DNA of 64,000 bases from Adenophora triphylla var. japonica (lineage: Eukaryota; Streptophyta; Magnoliopsida; Asterales; Campanulaceae). Below the pieces are notes generated by a model. That model was not told where the DNA came from, searched no databases, and saw only the letters and a program-made list of their open reading frames with translations. The DNA lies in assembly GCA_022495995.1 (NCBI GenBank), contig JAFEMH010004908.1:62001-126000 (forward strand). The letters are read 5' to 3'. Below are positions 1 through 11,003 of this stretch, piece by piece. The position numbers and the translations under genes are program-made. Numbering within the stretch: position 1 is the stretch's first letter; the number at the start of each line of letters is the position of its first letter.

Positions 1-618
1 AATGTTATTAGTGGTGGTTCTGATATTTGTGGTACTTCTTATTCTGCAGCTAAAAGATTCGCCAAACAAGCTAAGGAAGAAAAGCCCGAGAGATCCTCCA
101 AGATGTCGCAACTCACATCCCAAGATCTCATCTCCTTTGAAGAAAGTGACAGGGATAATGTTATGGATCCACATCATGACGCCTTGGTCATCACACTCCA
201 AATTGCCAACTGCAAGGCCAGACGTATCTTGGTAGATGGGGGCAGCTCTGTAAACCTCATTATGCTGGATGCATTGAAAGAAATGAAGATCCCTGAAGAT
301 ATCATTATAAAAAGAACCTCCGTGCTCGTGGGCTTTAGTGGAGAAACCAAAAGCACAGTGGGGGAGATTACACTCCCAGTTTATGTCGAAGGTATCAACT
401 CCATGGAGAGATTCTGCGTGATTGATAGTGCAACATGTCACAATGTGATTCTGGGAAGACCTTGGATCCACGAAATGAAGGCAGTGCCATCCACTTATCA
501 CCAATGTGTCAAGATGCCGACACCTTGGGGAGTTGTCAAGGTTTACAGTGATCAACAGACAGCTAAAGAAAGTTATATGACTTCCATGAAGGCGTCAACA
601 AATCCTAAGATGGCATAA
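1..618 (+). pseudogene. pol: Element A: gag C-terminal tail and aspartic protease
   Basis: One frame is open from the window edge to a TAA at 616-618. It begins inside the gag tail, which matches the tail of B gag (CGTSY followed by AAKR), then gives a retropepsin. The active-site strand reads LVDGGSSVNLI near 226-258, with DGG in place of the retroviral DTG, which is usual in plant Tat proteases. It is followed by VGFSGE and by VILGRPW near 448-468, the second protease core motif. The TAA at 616-618 separates protease from RT in the same frame. Because autonomous Tat elements use one gag-pol frame, I read it as a disabling mutation rather than programmed termination, but the sequence does not settle this. 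Confidence 0.85.
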
Positions 619-2270
619 CAATTACAGAAAAAGGTTCGTGAGGTCTTGGAGGCAAAGGAGCATGACCTGAAAGAGATACCAGTAGACCCCTCAAACTCGG
701 ACCTCAAGATGCTGATTAGCCAAGACGTTCCAGCAGAAATCGAAGAAGACCTTGTCAACCTCTTGAAAAGCAGGATTAAAAGCTTCGCCTGGAAGCATGA
801 AGATATGACAGGCATCAGCAAAGATGTCATCACCCATAAACTCAACATCGATCCATCTTTCAGACCAATCCACCAAAAGAGACGAAAGTTCGCGCAGGAA
901 AGGAACATAATCATCCAGGAAGAAGTAGACAGATTGCTCAAAGCCAAGATAATCAGAGAAGTCGAATACCTAAGATGGCTTGCAAATGTGATGGTAGTAG
1001 AAAAGAAGAATGGCAAATGGAGGGTTTGTGTCGACTTCACAGACTTAAACAAAGCTTGTCCCAAAGATCCTTTCCTCTTGCCACACATTGATACTTTGGT
1101 AGATGCTACTTCTGGGCATGAAGTGTTGACTTTCTTGGTTGCATCTTCTGGATTCTAGCAGATCCAGATGGAGCCATCTGACCAAGAGGATACCGCCTTC
1201 ATTACCCCAACAGGTATTTATTGTTATATTGCAATGCCTTTTGGACTCAGAAATGCAGGTGCTACATATCAGAGGCTAGTAAACATGATGTTCAAAGAGC
1301 AGATTGGGGACACCATGGAAGTATACATCGACGATATGGTGATAAAGTCAAAGAAAGCTGAAGATCATGTTCGGGATCTTACTCAAGCATTTGACATCCT
1401 GGATAAATTCAACATGAAGCTGAACCCAGCAAAGTACAATTTTGGCATGAAGTCCGGAAAATTCTTGGGCTACATAGTGACGCAAAGAGGGATAGAGGCA
1501 AGCCCAGAACAAATAAGAGCCATCATCAATCTAACGTCACCCAAATCCATAAAAGATGTTCAAAGATTAACAGGGAAAGTGGCAGCATTGAATCGATTCA
1601 TCTCAAAATCCTCAGACAGATTCAAGCCGTTCTATGTCATCTTGAAGAAAAATTCCAGATTCGATTGGACTGAAAAGCATGAATAAGCCTTTCAAGATTT
1701 AAAGTTGTACCTATCAACACCTCCCCTACTCTCAAAGCCTCAAGAAGGTGAGCCATTATGTGTTTACTTAGCTGTCTTCGAAACCGCAGCTAGTGCCGTC
1801 CTGGTCCGTGATCAAGATGGCATCCAGCAGCCAATATACTATGTAAGTAAAACATTGCTCGATGCGGAAACCAGGTATTCACACCTTGAAAAGTAAATAT
1901 TAGCTTTAATTTCTGCTTCAATTAAGTTAAGGCATTATTTTGAAACTCATATCATTGTCATTCGTACTAAATATCCAATAAAAAGTGTAATGAGAAAACC
2001 AGAAATGTCAAGAAGGATGGCCAAGTGGTCCGTTCAACTAAGCACTTATGACATCAAGTATGAGCCTAGAACAGCAATAAAATCACAAGCACTTGCAGAC
2101 TTTGTGGCAGACTTTAGTCCAAGCATGCAACCAGAAGTAGAACTTGAAGTCCAATAACTCCAAGATGGGGACATCCTGAGAAAGTGGACTCTATTCACAG
2201 ATGGTGCTTCTAATATGAGGGGCACAGGGTTAGGTGTTGTCCTAAAGTCACCACAAGGGGACATCATACC
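619..2270 (+). pseudogene. pol: Element A: reverse transcriptase and RNase H, broken by stops and by insertion of B
   Basis: The frame of the protease continues. RT motifs appear in order: WRVCVDFTDLNKACPKDPF near 1020-1075, MPFGLRNAGATYQR near 1232-1273, and the catalytic YIDDM near 1324-1338. The gypsy RNase H region follows (LAVFETAASAVLV, YYVSKTLLDAETRYSHLEK). From about 2185 the second, archaeal-type RNase H starts with FTDGASNMRG, and it is cut at 2270 by element B. In-frame stops lie at 1156-1158 (TAG for Gln), 1684-1686, 1894-1896 and about 2155. Dual RNase H domains are a hallmark of the Tat lineage. The copy cannot make a full polymerase. Confidence 0.92.
2266..2270. other. Target-site duplication ATACC, left of B
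   Basis: ATACC directly precedes the TG that opens B and recurs at 10999-11003 directly after its terminal CA. Removing B and one copy restores continuity of A's aRNH reading frame across the join, which confirms both boundaries. Confidence 0.93.
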
Positions 2271-2869
2271 TGTTTTGGTAGAAAAAACAATAGAGTTGAA
2301 TCTTGACTTTGACAAGTGTGTGGATTTAAATACTAAGGAGGGGACTGTGGAATTCGAATAAATGGAACAATGACATGAAAAGAATGAATGACGCCACGAT
2401 TTGTTAACGAGGAAAACCTTGGAGGTGACAACCTCTTCGGAAAAAACCCTGGGAGTTAGGTCTCCAACCTTAAAAGTTTCACTATGATAATTGAGTTACA
2501 ACTTCGGAAGAGGATGGAGAGGATTACAATTAACTTGTGCGTAGAGTGTGTGCATATAAGAATGCGTGTCCATTTCCGTCTCCACCTCCCCTTAAATATA
2601 AGAAAGGGTAAGAGTTTGTTCCTACAATTCCGGAGATGATCTTTATCCTTTTCAACGTCCATGAGACCAAGTCATTCTTTGCCGTTGAAGCTGTATTGAA
2701 CGTGCTAGGAAAATATCCCGTATTTTTCTCTCTTAATTACTGGAAAATAAGAATAAAGATATTAGGAAATATCAAATAAGTAAATATTAAAACGATACTT
2801 ACAGTGGAATAACATCTTGACATGCAGGATCAACTGAAGATGTCACCATGCTGAAAAATACCCACAACA
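2271..2869 (-). repeat. Element B 3' LTR (599 bp)
   Basis: It starts TGTTTTGG and ends CACAACA on the plus strand, and it repeats at 10496-10998. It holds a 96-bp segment (2718-2813) that the other LTR lacks. The segment is AT-rich and, read on the minus strand, contains a GTAAGTAT...TTTTCCAG stretch resembling a short plant intron. Confidence 0.92.
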
Positions 2870-2886
2870 ATTTGTCCCCAAAAACA
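2870..2886 (-). promoter_or_regulatory. Element B polypurine tract
   Basis: Read on the minus strand, TTTTTGGGGACAAAT directly precedes the 3' LTR start TGTTGTGGG. A has almost the same tract (TTTTTTGGGGACAAT) before its own LTR at 31194, which supports the call as plus-strand primer. Confidence 0.75.
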
Positions 2887-3199
2887 TTTGACTATGTTGG
2901 AAATTGAAGAGGCAAATGTTTTTTTCCCCATTAAATGCTCAACTGCCAGCTTTGCCTGATGGGACGGTTCAGGGATACGTGGCGACTAGAAAGGAAAAAA
3001 GAGTCTCGATAGGAATTAATAACCGTAATTCTTGATAACCATTGTTATCATCGAATCTTCTTCAAATTCTTATCCAAATCATACGTCTCCTACCATGTTA
3101 CGGTGACCTTAACCTTAAAGAGTGCAGTTTTTTATCCTTCTTTCTCAAATACGACGTTCTCCAAGAGAGTAAGTCAGAATCAACGTGTTATTAAATTGG
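2887..3199. other. Element B non-coding segment between LTR and antisense ORF remnant
   Basis: AT-rich sequence without a convincing ORF. In A the same position holds the promoter side and the first exons of the antisense gene. Here those exons are missing, so B appears to have lost the Transposase_28-like part. Confidence 0.5.
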
Positions 3200-3921
3200 C
3201 GACTCTATTAAATCCGTGCGAACATATATCTTTATATGCAGTGACTCGATCCGGCTTTACGACGAATGATATTGTGGCAAAATACAAAGGCAAGATGAAA
3301 GCGGAAGAGACCATACCTGAGACGGATAAACTTACCTCGAAAAGAAAAAGGGTGGACCATATCTCCGGCGTGGAGAAACAAATTTGGAATGAAGAAGTGT
3401 TGGATAATCAGGTAAGATTTGATTTGGGACGTTGGTACATTGATCCTCTTTTATTTTAGTAAAATGTCTCTTTTTGCTCGTTGATGACAGATTGTTTCGA
3501 TGGCTAAGTTAATGTCCAAAGAAATCAGGATATGGAGGGAAAAATGTGACACCTTTGATATGAGTAAGGTTGAATACGAGAAGGATTTGAAAGAAGCTGC
3601 AAGGATAATAAGGGAAAGGGGGGTTTGGAAATCAGGGACACAAATGAGGAGATATTAAAGTGGCGGTGCAGGCTTGCAAGTGTTGATATCAGGCATGAAA
3701 GAGAGATAGAATCACTTCGGGATGACTTGGTGCATGAGACTGCAAAAGCAGTTTTTGAAACTAGAATCCAAATGATTGAGGAATATCAGGCAGGAGAGCA
3801 TGTGAATTGGGACCTGAATGACGAAAAAATGGCTTTGCAACGGATCCATGATGAAAAAGCGAATGAGGCCTCCAAGGATCTTGAACAGGTTGATGATGCA
3901 CATGACAGCGACATGGAATGA
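3200..3921 (+). pseudogene. Element B: remnant of the antisense gene (coiled-coil 3' exons)
   Basis: This runs opposite to B's gag-pol. An open stretch ends at 3411 with a GTAAGA donor. A 79-bp intron (3412-3490) ends in GATGACAG, and the next exon runs to a stop at 3919-3921. The last exon is charged and helical (EIESLRDDLVHETAKAVFE, RIQMIEEYQAGEHVNWDL). It matches the last exon of A's antisense gene (IKIQMMEEFDAGKHTE). The reading frame changes near a G-run at 3617-3623, so one indel breaks it. Extra antisense ORFs at this place are known in Tat elements. The N-terminal domain is absent, so this is a remnant. Confidence 0.7.
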
Positions 3922-4804
3922 CTTTCAGGATGGGAAACACAAAAAGGAGGATGCTCAATAAGAAAGATAAGAGGTTTGGAGAAGTTACACCTGCGGCGAA
4001 TGTCACCTGAAAAAGTTCAATAAATTTATTCTGGTTTTTTTTTTTTTTTTGACGGTATTACTGGGGTGGAATCCCTTAAGACAATTTTAATTTTTGTTTG
4101 GTTAAAGACAATTTCTTTTATGTGTTGGGTTGGTCCAACACTTTTGCACTTTAACTTTAGTAGTTTGAATGTTTTTATGGTAACTTTAATCTAGTTAAGG
4201 TTTAGTAGTTTTCAAGCATGTCAAGGCTTGTTTTCTTTTGGATGAAATCTTTCTTTGTATGGTTACTTGTTATGATCGTAAGGTGACATGATAGTATGTC
4301 AAAGCTGTAGATACTTAAGATGACATATATATGTCATAACCACAAAAATAATACGTAAGATCAATCATTTAACTGAGTGGGAATGGGTAAGCTATATGAG
4401 TTTACCCATATAGGCCCACCCCACACCTCAATTAAAGAGATAACTTGCGCTCCAGGCGAAGGTGTGGTAACCTAACATCTTAAGAAAGAGGTAATTAACT
4501 CTTTAAATCTTAGAAGGGATTGTGTACCTTTACTTAAGAAGAGATGGCCAGTCTCTGACGGAGGAGAATTCGTTGTTCTTTCAAGGCATTTCGACATGTC
4601 CCCATGTAAATATGTCAACACCTCATAAGACAGAAACATGTTAAAAACGGACGCCAACTAAGGTTGACGTCTCTCCACAAGGTGTGTTAGTGACATCTTG
4701 ATTAGCAATGAAGTAAATGAAAGAGTACATAGGAAAATAAAAGGTTATCAATAAATAAAATATTATCCATACCTGGGAAGAGATGAGTTTAAGGGGGGTT
4801 TCGT
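3922..4804. other. Element B 3' non-coding region
   Basis: There is no ORF. It is homologous on the opposite strand to A's 28589-29280; both hold a variant of CACCTTCGCCTGGAG followed by GAGGTGTGG and GGTGGGCC. It includes an 18-bp perfect palindrome ATGACATATATATGTCAT near 4321-4338. A has similar but imperfect ATGACAC/GTGTCAT and ATTGACAT/ATGTCAAT dyads at 29014-29067. Confidence 0.6.
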
Positions 4805-5890
4805 TCAGATGTAATACCTTTTAAGGTGAATGGCGTTCCAACTTCGTGATATCATTTGGCCATCCAAGGTTGCCAGGCGGTATGCTCCTTTCCCGGCCTG
4901 TGCATCTATTAGGTAGGGTCCTTCCCATTTTGGGGCGAGCTTGCCTGCATTGAGCTCCTTTGTATTTTGGAATGCCTTTCGTAGGACTAAATCTCCTACT
5001 TGAAACCTTCTAATCCTTACGTTTTTGTTGTAAGATCTGGCTACCCTTTGTTGATATGCTGCCATGCGAACTTTGGCCATGTCCCCGCCTCGTCCACGGT
5101 GTCTAAGTCATGTATCAAGATGTCCTTATTATGTTCAGATGTCAACAAACTGTATCTGGCCGTAGGTACAAGTACTTCTGCTGGAATAACTAATTCTGTT
5201 CCAAATACAAGTGAATAGGGGTTTGACCAGTAGCGTTCTTAGATGTCGTTCTGTCAGCCCATATAACCATTGGTAACTCTTCTGCCCATCGTCCTTTCTT
5301 CTGGTTCAGTCTCTTTTTTAAGTTGCTTATGATTATTTTGTAGCTAGATTCTGCCTGTCCATTGGCTTGAGGGTGAACAGGTGAAGATGTCACCATCTTG
5401 ACTCCCCAAGATGTCAAGAAATCTTGGGTTTTCTTACTAATGAATTGGGAGCCGTTGTCACAAATTATCTCCGAAGGTATCCCAAATCGGCTGAATATAT
5501 TTCTTTTGATAAAAGATATAACTTCTCTGTCGCGAACTTGTACGTACGCCTCAGCTTCTACCCATTTAGAAAAGTAGTCCGTCATAGCCAATAGAAATAC
5601 TCTTCCACCTGGTGCCCTGGGTAATTTTCCTACGATGTCCATTCACCACACCATAAATGGCCATGGCGACAGGATAGGATGTAGTAGTTCAGCCGGCCGG
5701 GTGCAGATGTCCCCATGTCGTTGACAGGAATCACATTTCTTTGTGTAGTCAACGGCGTCTTTTCTCATTGTGGGCCAAAAATAGCCCATTCTAAGAGCCT
5801 TGGTATGCACTTCGCCCCGTATGATTTCCACATTGTCCTTCGTGCAGCCTCCTTGAGAACCTGATGGGCTCTATCTCGCTTCTAGACATC
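4805..5890 (-). pseudogene. pol: Element B integrase
   Basis: The order on the minus strand is: zinc-binding N-terminus with CDSC and upstream GEVHTKALRMGYFWPTM (5831-5643), catalytic core (5642-5190) and C-terminal domain (5080-4805). The core shows the first Asp in [13 protein letters not shown], the second in ICDNGSQF and the Glu in NGQAESSYK, so the DDE triad is present. The C-terminal part contains RRFQVGDLVLRK and WEGPYLI. Frames differ between segments: a TGA lies at 5643-5645, and two shifts separate core and C-terminus near 5210-5100. The family inserts the cDNA copy, but this copy cannot produce one intact protein. Confidence 0.88.
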
Positions 5891-6590
5891 TTAAGTAGTG
5901 ACTGCAGCAGATTTTCTAAACAAGAGGTTATCAATAAGTAAATACTTAGATACTCTTACCCCGAAGGCTCTAGCATTTTTCTCCTCAGCTGGGATCGTAT
6001 CATCTAAGAGATACTTGATAATAGGAGCCGTCCAAGAGGTTGCTGCTGGAGAGGAAGGTACGTCGACATCTAGAGCGAACATCTCAAGATGATCAATTGC
6101 TGGGATGTCAATATGCACAATTGGGATACTTGTCTGTGAAATGCTTTTGAAGGCTGAACCCAAGTTTGCTGCAGCATCTGCTTGAGAATTTTCTTCTCGT
6201 GGGATTTGTTCCAAGGAAAATGATTTGAATTTGGCCGAAAGAATTTTTACGATTTCCAAATATGTCGTCATCTTAGCGTTTTTTGCTATGTAGGATCCGT
6301 TGTAATGGTTAACAATTAGCAAAGAATCCATAAACACCCGGATATGCTTGACATCTAGGTCCTGGGCTACCGTTAAAACCCGCAATTAGTGCCTCATATT
6401 CTCGCTTCATTATTAGTGGCCTTGAAACCGCAACCGATGGATTGTGGTATTATGTCCCTTGTGGCGATTTTAGTACAACTCCAAGACCTTTACCTCTCAT
6501 GTTAGAAGCACCATCTGTGTAGAGATTCCAAATTTTCAGGCTGTCATCATCTTGAAGTTGATGTACTTCCAATTCCACCTCTTGTTGCAT
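5891..6590 (-). pseudogene. pol: Element B archaeal-type RNase H (aRNH) and linker to integrase
   Basis: The open part (6385-5891) contains HIRVFMDSLLIVNHYNGSY, matching A's VYSDSLLLVNH, then IPREENSQADAAANLGSAF, the closing motif of an RNase H fold with its Asp. Upstream the TDGASNMRG entry motif (about 6520-6490) is in another frame, so an indel lies between. The linker LLDDTIPAEEKNARAFGVRVS leads into integrase. In Tat elements this second RNase H is the catalytically relevant one. Confidence 0.82.
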
Positions 6591-8110
6591 GGTCGACTAA
6601 AATCGCCCACAAAATCGCCTAGGGCTTGAGATTTTATTGCAGCTCTGGGCTCATATTTGATGTCGTATGTGCTTAATTGTACAGACCATTTCGCCATTCG
6701 ACCTGACATCTCTGGTTTTCTCATAACATTCTTAATAGGATAGTTAGTGCGTACAATTATAGTATGTGTTTCAAAATAGTGTCTTAATTTAATAGAAGCA
6801 GTTATCAAAGCTAAAATTAACTTTTGTAAATGAGAGTACCTGGTCTCCGCATCTAAGAGTGTCTTACTTATATAGTAGATGGGTTGCTGATTACCATCTC
6901 GTTCTGTCACCAAGACTGCACTTACAGCGCCTTCCGATACTGCTAGGTAGATGTAGAGATGTTCCTCCTCCTGGGGTTTGGCCAATAATGGAGGTGTCGA
7001 CAAGTAAGTTTTGAGCTCCTGAAAGGCTTCTTCATGTTGGTCCTCCCATTGGAACTTCTTGTTCTTCCTTAAGATATCGTAGAAAGGTTTGCATCGATCC
7101 GAGGATTTTGAGATGAATCTGGTGAGTGTAGCAATCTTTCCCGTCAATCCTTGGACGTCCTTGACAGATTGAGGTGACGACAGGTTGATAATAGCACGTA
7201 TCTATTCTGGGGCAGCTTCAATGCCTCTTTTAGTAACCATATAACCCAAAAACTTCCCAGCCTTCATTCCAAAGTTGCATTTAGCTGGATTAAGTTTCAT
7301 ATTGAAACAATCCAAGATGTCAAAGGCTTGAGATAGGTTGCTTATGTGATCTTCGGCTTTCTTAGATTTTACTACCATGTCGTCGATGTATACTTCCATT
7401 GTGTCCCCAATCTGATCTTTGAACATTTTGTTGATGAGCCTCTGATATGTTGCACCTGCATTTTTTAGTCCAAAAGGCATAGCAATATAACAATAAATAC
7501 CTGTGGGCGTTATGAAGCCGGTGTCTTCTTGATCAGATGGTTCCATTTGGATTTGTTGAAATCCTGAGGATGCATCCATGAATGTGAGGAGCTCATGTCC
7601 GGAGGTGGCATCAACTAGCGAATCTATGTGTGGCAAAGGGAAAGGGTCTTTTGGACAGGCTTTATTCAAGTCGGTGAAGTCAACACAAACTCGCCATTTC
7701 CCGTTCCTCTTCTCTACCACAACCATGTTTGCTAACCCTCTTGGGTAATCGACCTCTCGTATCATGTTGGCTTTGAGTAAGCGCTCTACCTCTTCCTTGA
7801 TAATCTGGTTTCTGGTTTCTGCAAACTTCCTACGTTTTTGGTGTACTGGTTTAAAGCTAGGATCTATGTTAAGTTTGTGAGTGATGACATCTTTGCTGAT
7901 GCCTGTCATGTCATCATGTTTCCAAGCAAAACTCTTTATTCTGCTTCTTAATAGGTCCACAAGCTTCTCTTCTATATCTGATGGGATGTCAGTACCAATA
8001 AGTACCTTGATGTCCGGGTTAGAAGGGTCTAGCAATACTTCTTTCACATCATCTTCCCTAGCTTCCAGGACTTCACGTACTTTCCTCTGTAATTGCTATG
8101 CTTGTTTTGG
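6591..8110 (-). pseudogene. pol: Element B reverse transcriptase and gypsy RNase H
   Basis: RT spans 8047-7202 and is intact in its motifs: KPVHQKRRKFAETR, WRVCVDFTDLNKACPKDPF, FMDASSGFQQIQMEPSDQE, MPFGLKNAGATYQRLI and catalytic YIDDM. A single TAG at 7202-7204 stops the frame just before the connection domain. The same frame resumes through TGKIATLTRFISKSSDR and the RNase H (YLAVSEGAVSAVLV, YYISKTLLDAETRYSH). A frameshift near 6600 then breaks the passage to aRNH. A's RT has Gln stops at other places, so the defects arose independently. Confidence 0.9.
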
Positions 8111-8580
8111 AGATGTCGACGCCTTCATTGAAGTTTTATAACACCTCGCCACCGTTGATCACCGTAAATCTTAGCGACACCCCAAGGTGTTGGAAACTTC
8201 ACACACTGATGGTATGTGGAGGGTACAGCCTTCATTCCATGAATCCACGGTCTTCCCAGGATGACATTGTAGGATGTTGCACAATCAATTACGCAGAACC
8301 GTTCCATGGTGGTGAGGCCCTTTGAGTATATTGGAAGCTTTATCTCCCCCACTGTTTCTTTGACCTCACCACTGAAGCCTACCAGCACTGAAGACTTCTT
8401 AACGATCTCCGATTCTGGGATGTTCATTTCCTTAAGGGTACCCAACATAATAAGATTGACAGAGCTACCCCCATCAACTAGGATGCGCCGGATTGTACAG
8501 CCAGCGATCTCGCAAGGAAATAACTAGACCGTCGTGGTGGGGTTCCAAAGAAGTTATCTCGATCACTTTCATCAAAGGTG
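8111..8580 (-). pseudogene. pol: Element B aspartic protease, frameshifted
   Basis: The second half is clear (8448-8125): VLVGFSGEVKETVGEIKLP and NVILGRPWIHGMKAVPSTYH, matching A. The active-site strand LVDGGSS lies near 8480-8460, but the segment before it (DESDRDN) is in a different frame. At least two indels therefore separate gag from the functional protease frame. It ends with a TAA, then a short gap before the RT frame. Confidence 0.82.
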
Positions 8581-10428
8581 ATTGGATCCTCGGGCAGGTG
8601 TCGACATCCCGGGCCGTCTTTCTGGCTTCTCCTCTTTCGACTCCTTAGCATGTCGCTTTGCGGCATAATAGGATGTACCACATATTTCTGAACCTCCACT
8701 AATGAAATTGATAACCTTTGTTGATGCTGGGAGAAACCGGTCTTTTGGCTTCATGAGGAGCTTCCGCACTTTCGGCCTTCTTCTTCTCGATCCCAAGAAC
8801 TCCTTGAGATGTCCCTTCGAGAGCAAGTAACTGATCTCCTTTCTTAGTGCGATGCAATCTTCAGTAACATGTCCAAAGTCTTCATGGTAAGCGCACCATT
8901 TTGACTTGTCACGCCACCCCGTGGCCTTATCCGTCTTCTTTGGCCATCTGGCTTTGTCCCCAAGGTTGCCCATTGCACAGAGTATACCTGAAATGTCAAC
9001 AGAAAAACAATAATCAGAAATGTTAGGCACATTATCGCTATCTTCATCCTCACCATCTATTGAATTAATTTTGCTAGTATCAATCCTTGGATAAGGATTG
9101 GAACGGTGGTTCCTGCGATGGGACAATTCAGTCTTTCTGTCGGGATTGTCATATGTCGACATCTTGGTTGAGGACTTCGATCTTCGCAGCTCATCTTCCT
9201 CCAATCTTATGAATCTCACTGCCCTGCTCCTGACTTCTTCCAACCGCTTACAAGGAGTCATCACCAAATCTTGATAGTACTGTGAATCTTTCTTCAGCCC
9301 CATTTTGAATGCTTCTGTGGCTGTCGACATGTCAAGATTGGGAATTTCTAGCACTTCCTTATTGAACCGGTGGACATAATCCTTCAGGGTTTCATTAGGC
9401 TGCTGGATCACATTGTAGAGATCACTTGTCAACCTCTCAAATTGTCGACTGCATGAGAATTGGTTATAGAACATGTTGATGAGCTGGGCGTATGAACCAA
9501 TTGAACCTAGGGGTTGCCTAATCAGCCATTTGAGAGCTGGTCCAGACAAGGTTGATCCAAACCCCCTGCATAAGCAGGCCTCCCGGAATTGAAGTGGAAT
9601 ATGGATTATGTCCATCTTTTCTTGATAGTGGGCAACATGCTCTTCTGGGTCCGTGGTACCATCATACAACATCATAGATGGTACACTGAAACGCTTCGGG
9701 ATGTCAACATTTGCAATCGCTGGGACAAACCGGGATTGATTGTAGCAATTCTGAGTCACTGGTTGGATTGGAGGAGTTACGCCTGGCACGTTCATTATCA
9801 GCTCTTTGAGATCCTGCATCTGCTTGGCTAGTGGGTTTCCTGCAAAAGGGTCAGCCATAGGAATACGATTGAAATTATTATTAGTGAAAAGATTATTTAG
9901 CAAACCAGAGTTGTCTGTAGTAGTTGTGACAGTAGTGTTGTCAATGAATGGGATGAACTGGGTGAATCCTGAGGAAGGTGGCGTCAATAGGGTGTCCCCG
10001 GGCAAAGGTGTTGACGTCATTAAGGATGTCAACTGTTGAGTTTGAGGCGGACTACCCATTGGGATAAATTCACTCTGAAGTGTAGATCCTTCGGTGTTGT
10101 CGAAGTTGAGGATCCTTGCACGCAGTGGTGATATGTTGTCAAGCCGAGATGCGATGAGCTGTTGATCTTTCTGCATCTTAATCATGGAATTGGTCAGCAC
10201 TTTTGACTGGTTGTCTTGCTGGTCCAACCTTTGATTCAACCTGGTCAGGATACTCCGGATGTCAGCATCTACATTGGAAGAGGCCGCTCCCTTTTGTGGA
10301 GTCTTCGTAGGTTGAGTTGGCTGAGGTCCGGTCTGAGGAGGTGGCGGCAACAAGCTGGTTCTACCTCCTGATGTCAGAGCAACAGCGGGACTCTTGCCGG
10401 CGGCGGACACATTGGGGGGTGCAGACAT
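8572..10428 (-). CDS. gag: Element B Gag polyprotein (618 aa)
   Basis: I start at ATG 10428 (MSAPPNVSAAGK) because an upstream in-frame ATG lies in the LTR. The N-terminal third is Ser/Pro/Gln-rich. The retrotrans_gag core includes YDGTTDPEEHVAHYQEKM, ALKWLIRQPLG and FERLTSDLYNVIQQPNETL. A zinc knuckle of form C-x2-H-x4-H-x4-C lies in WCAYHEDFGHVTEDC (about 8905-8850), the spacing usual in Tat gag. The last dozen residues follow a frameshift relative to A, so the original gag-PR frame is truncated here. Gag forms the virus-like particle and binds the RNA. This is the only long sense ORF of A or B still open. Confidence 0.88.
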   Translation of the reverse strand: MSAPPNVSAAGKSPAVALTSGGRTSLLPPPPQTGPQPTQPTKTPQKGAASSNVDADIRSILTRLNQRLDQQDNQSKVLTNSMIKMQKDQQLIASRLDNISPLRARILNFDNTEGSTLQSEFIPMGSPPQTQQLTSLMTSTPLPGDTLLTPPSSGFTQFIPFIDNTTVTTTTDNSGLLNNLFTNNNFNRIPMADPFAGNPLAKQMQDLKELIMNVPGVTPPIQPVTQNCYNQSRFVPAIANVDIPKRFSVPSMMLYDGTTDPEEHVAHYQEKMDIIHIPLQFREACLCRGFGSTLSGPALKWLIRQPLGSIGSYAQLINMFYNQFSCSRQFERLTSDLYNVIQQPNETLKDYVHRFNKEVLEIPNLDMSTATEAFKMGLKKDSQYYQDLVMTPCKRLEEVRSRAVRFIRLEEDELRRSKSSTKMSTYDNPDRKTELSHRRNHRSNPYPRIDTSKINSIDGEDEDSDNVPNISDYCFSVDISGILCAMGNLGDKARWPKKTDKATGWRDKSKWCAYHEDFGHVTEDCIALRKEISYLLSKGHLKEFLGSRRRRPKVRKLLMKPKDRFLPASTKVINFISGGSEICGTSYYAAKRHAKESKEEKPERRPGMSTPARGSNHL

Positions 10429-10474
10429 AATGAATTTGCTTAGGAAATGATCCAAATTACCGATAAACCACGAG

Positions 10475-10492
10475 GCCCCTCGGTCGGCGCCA
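10475..10492 (-). promoter_or_regulatory. Element B primer-binding site
   Basis: Read on the minus strand three bases inside the 5' LTR: TGGCGCCGACCGAGGGGC. The first eight bases equal the tRNA-Asp type site TGGCGCCG. The rest diverges, so the exact tRNA is uncertain. Confidence 0.7.
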
Positions 10493-10495
10493 AAT

Positions 10496-10998
10496 TGTTT
10501 TGGTAGAAAAAACAATAGAGTTGAATCTTGACTTTGACAAGTGTGTGGATTTAAATATTAAGGAGGGGACTGTGGAATTCGAATAAATAGAACAATGACA
10601 TGAAAAGAATAAATGACACCACGATTTGTTAACGAGGAAAACCTTGGAGGTGACAACCTCTTCGGAAAAAACCCCGGGAGTTAGGTCTCCAACCTTAAAA
10701 GTTTCACTATGATAATTGAGTTACAACTTCGGAAGAGGATGGAGAGGATTACAATTAACTTGTGCGTAGAGTGTGTGCATATAAGAATGCGTGTCCATTT
10801 TCGTCTCCACCTCCCCTTAAATATAAGAAAGGGTAAGAGTTTGTTCCTACAATTCCGGAGATGATCTTTATCCTTTTCAACGTCCATGAGACCAAGTCAT
10901 TCTTTGCCGTTGAAGCTGTATTGAACGTGCTAGGAAAATATCATCTTGACATGCAGGATCAACTGAAGATGTCACCATGATGAAAAATACCCACAACA
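10496..10998 (-). repeat. Element B 5' LTR (503 bp)
   Basis: Matches 2271-2869 except for scattered substitutions and the absence of a 96-bp segment between GGAAAATATC and ATCTTGACATG. It ends CACAACA next to the ATACC duplication. Confidence 0.92.
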
Positions 10999-11003
10999 AT
11001 ACC
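10999..11003. other. Target-site duplication ATACC, right of B
   Basis: Partner of 2266-2270. A's coding sequence resumes immediately after it. Confidence 0.93.

Larger units (their letters stand above)
2271..10998 (-). mobile_element. Element B: near-complete Tat-lineage Ty3/gypsy element nested in A
   Basis: B has TG...CA LTRs at both ends (2271-2869 and 10496-10998), a primer site next to the right LTR, a polypurine tract next to the left LTR, and gag-pol on the minus strand between them. It is a close relative of its host A: protein motifs and LTR ends agree (both sense LTRs begin TGTTGTGGGTA). Its LTRs differ by roughly eight substitutions and one 96-bp indel by eye, so it is fairly young. 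Pol carries stops and several frameshifts. Gag remains open. Its antisense gene has lost the front exons. Confidence 0.93.

Noticed and set aside
1156..1158. TAG in A's RT as programmed readthrough
   Set aside because: It replaces a conserved Gln within the RT fold, B has Gln there, and A has several other stops.
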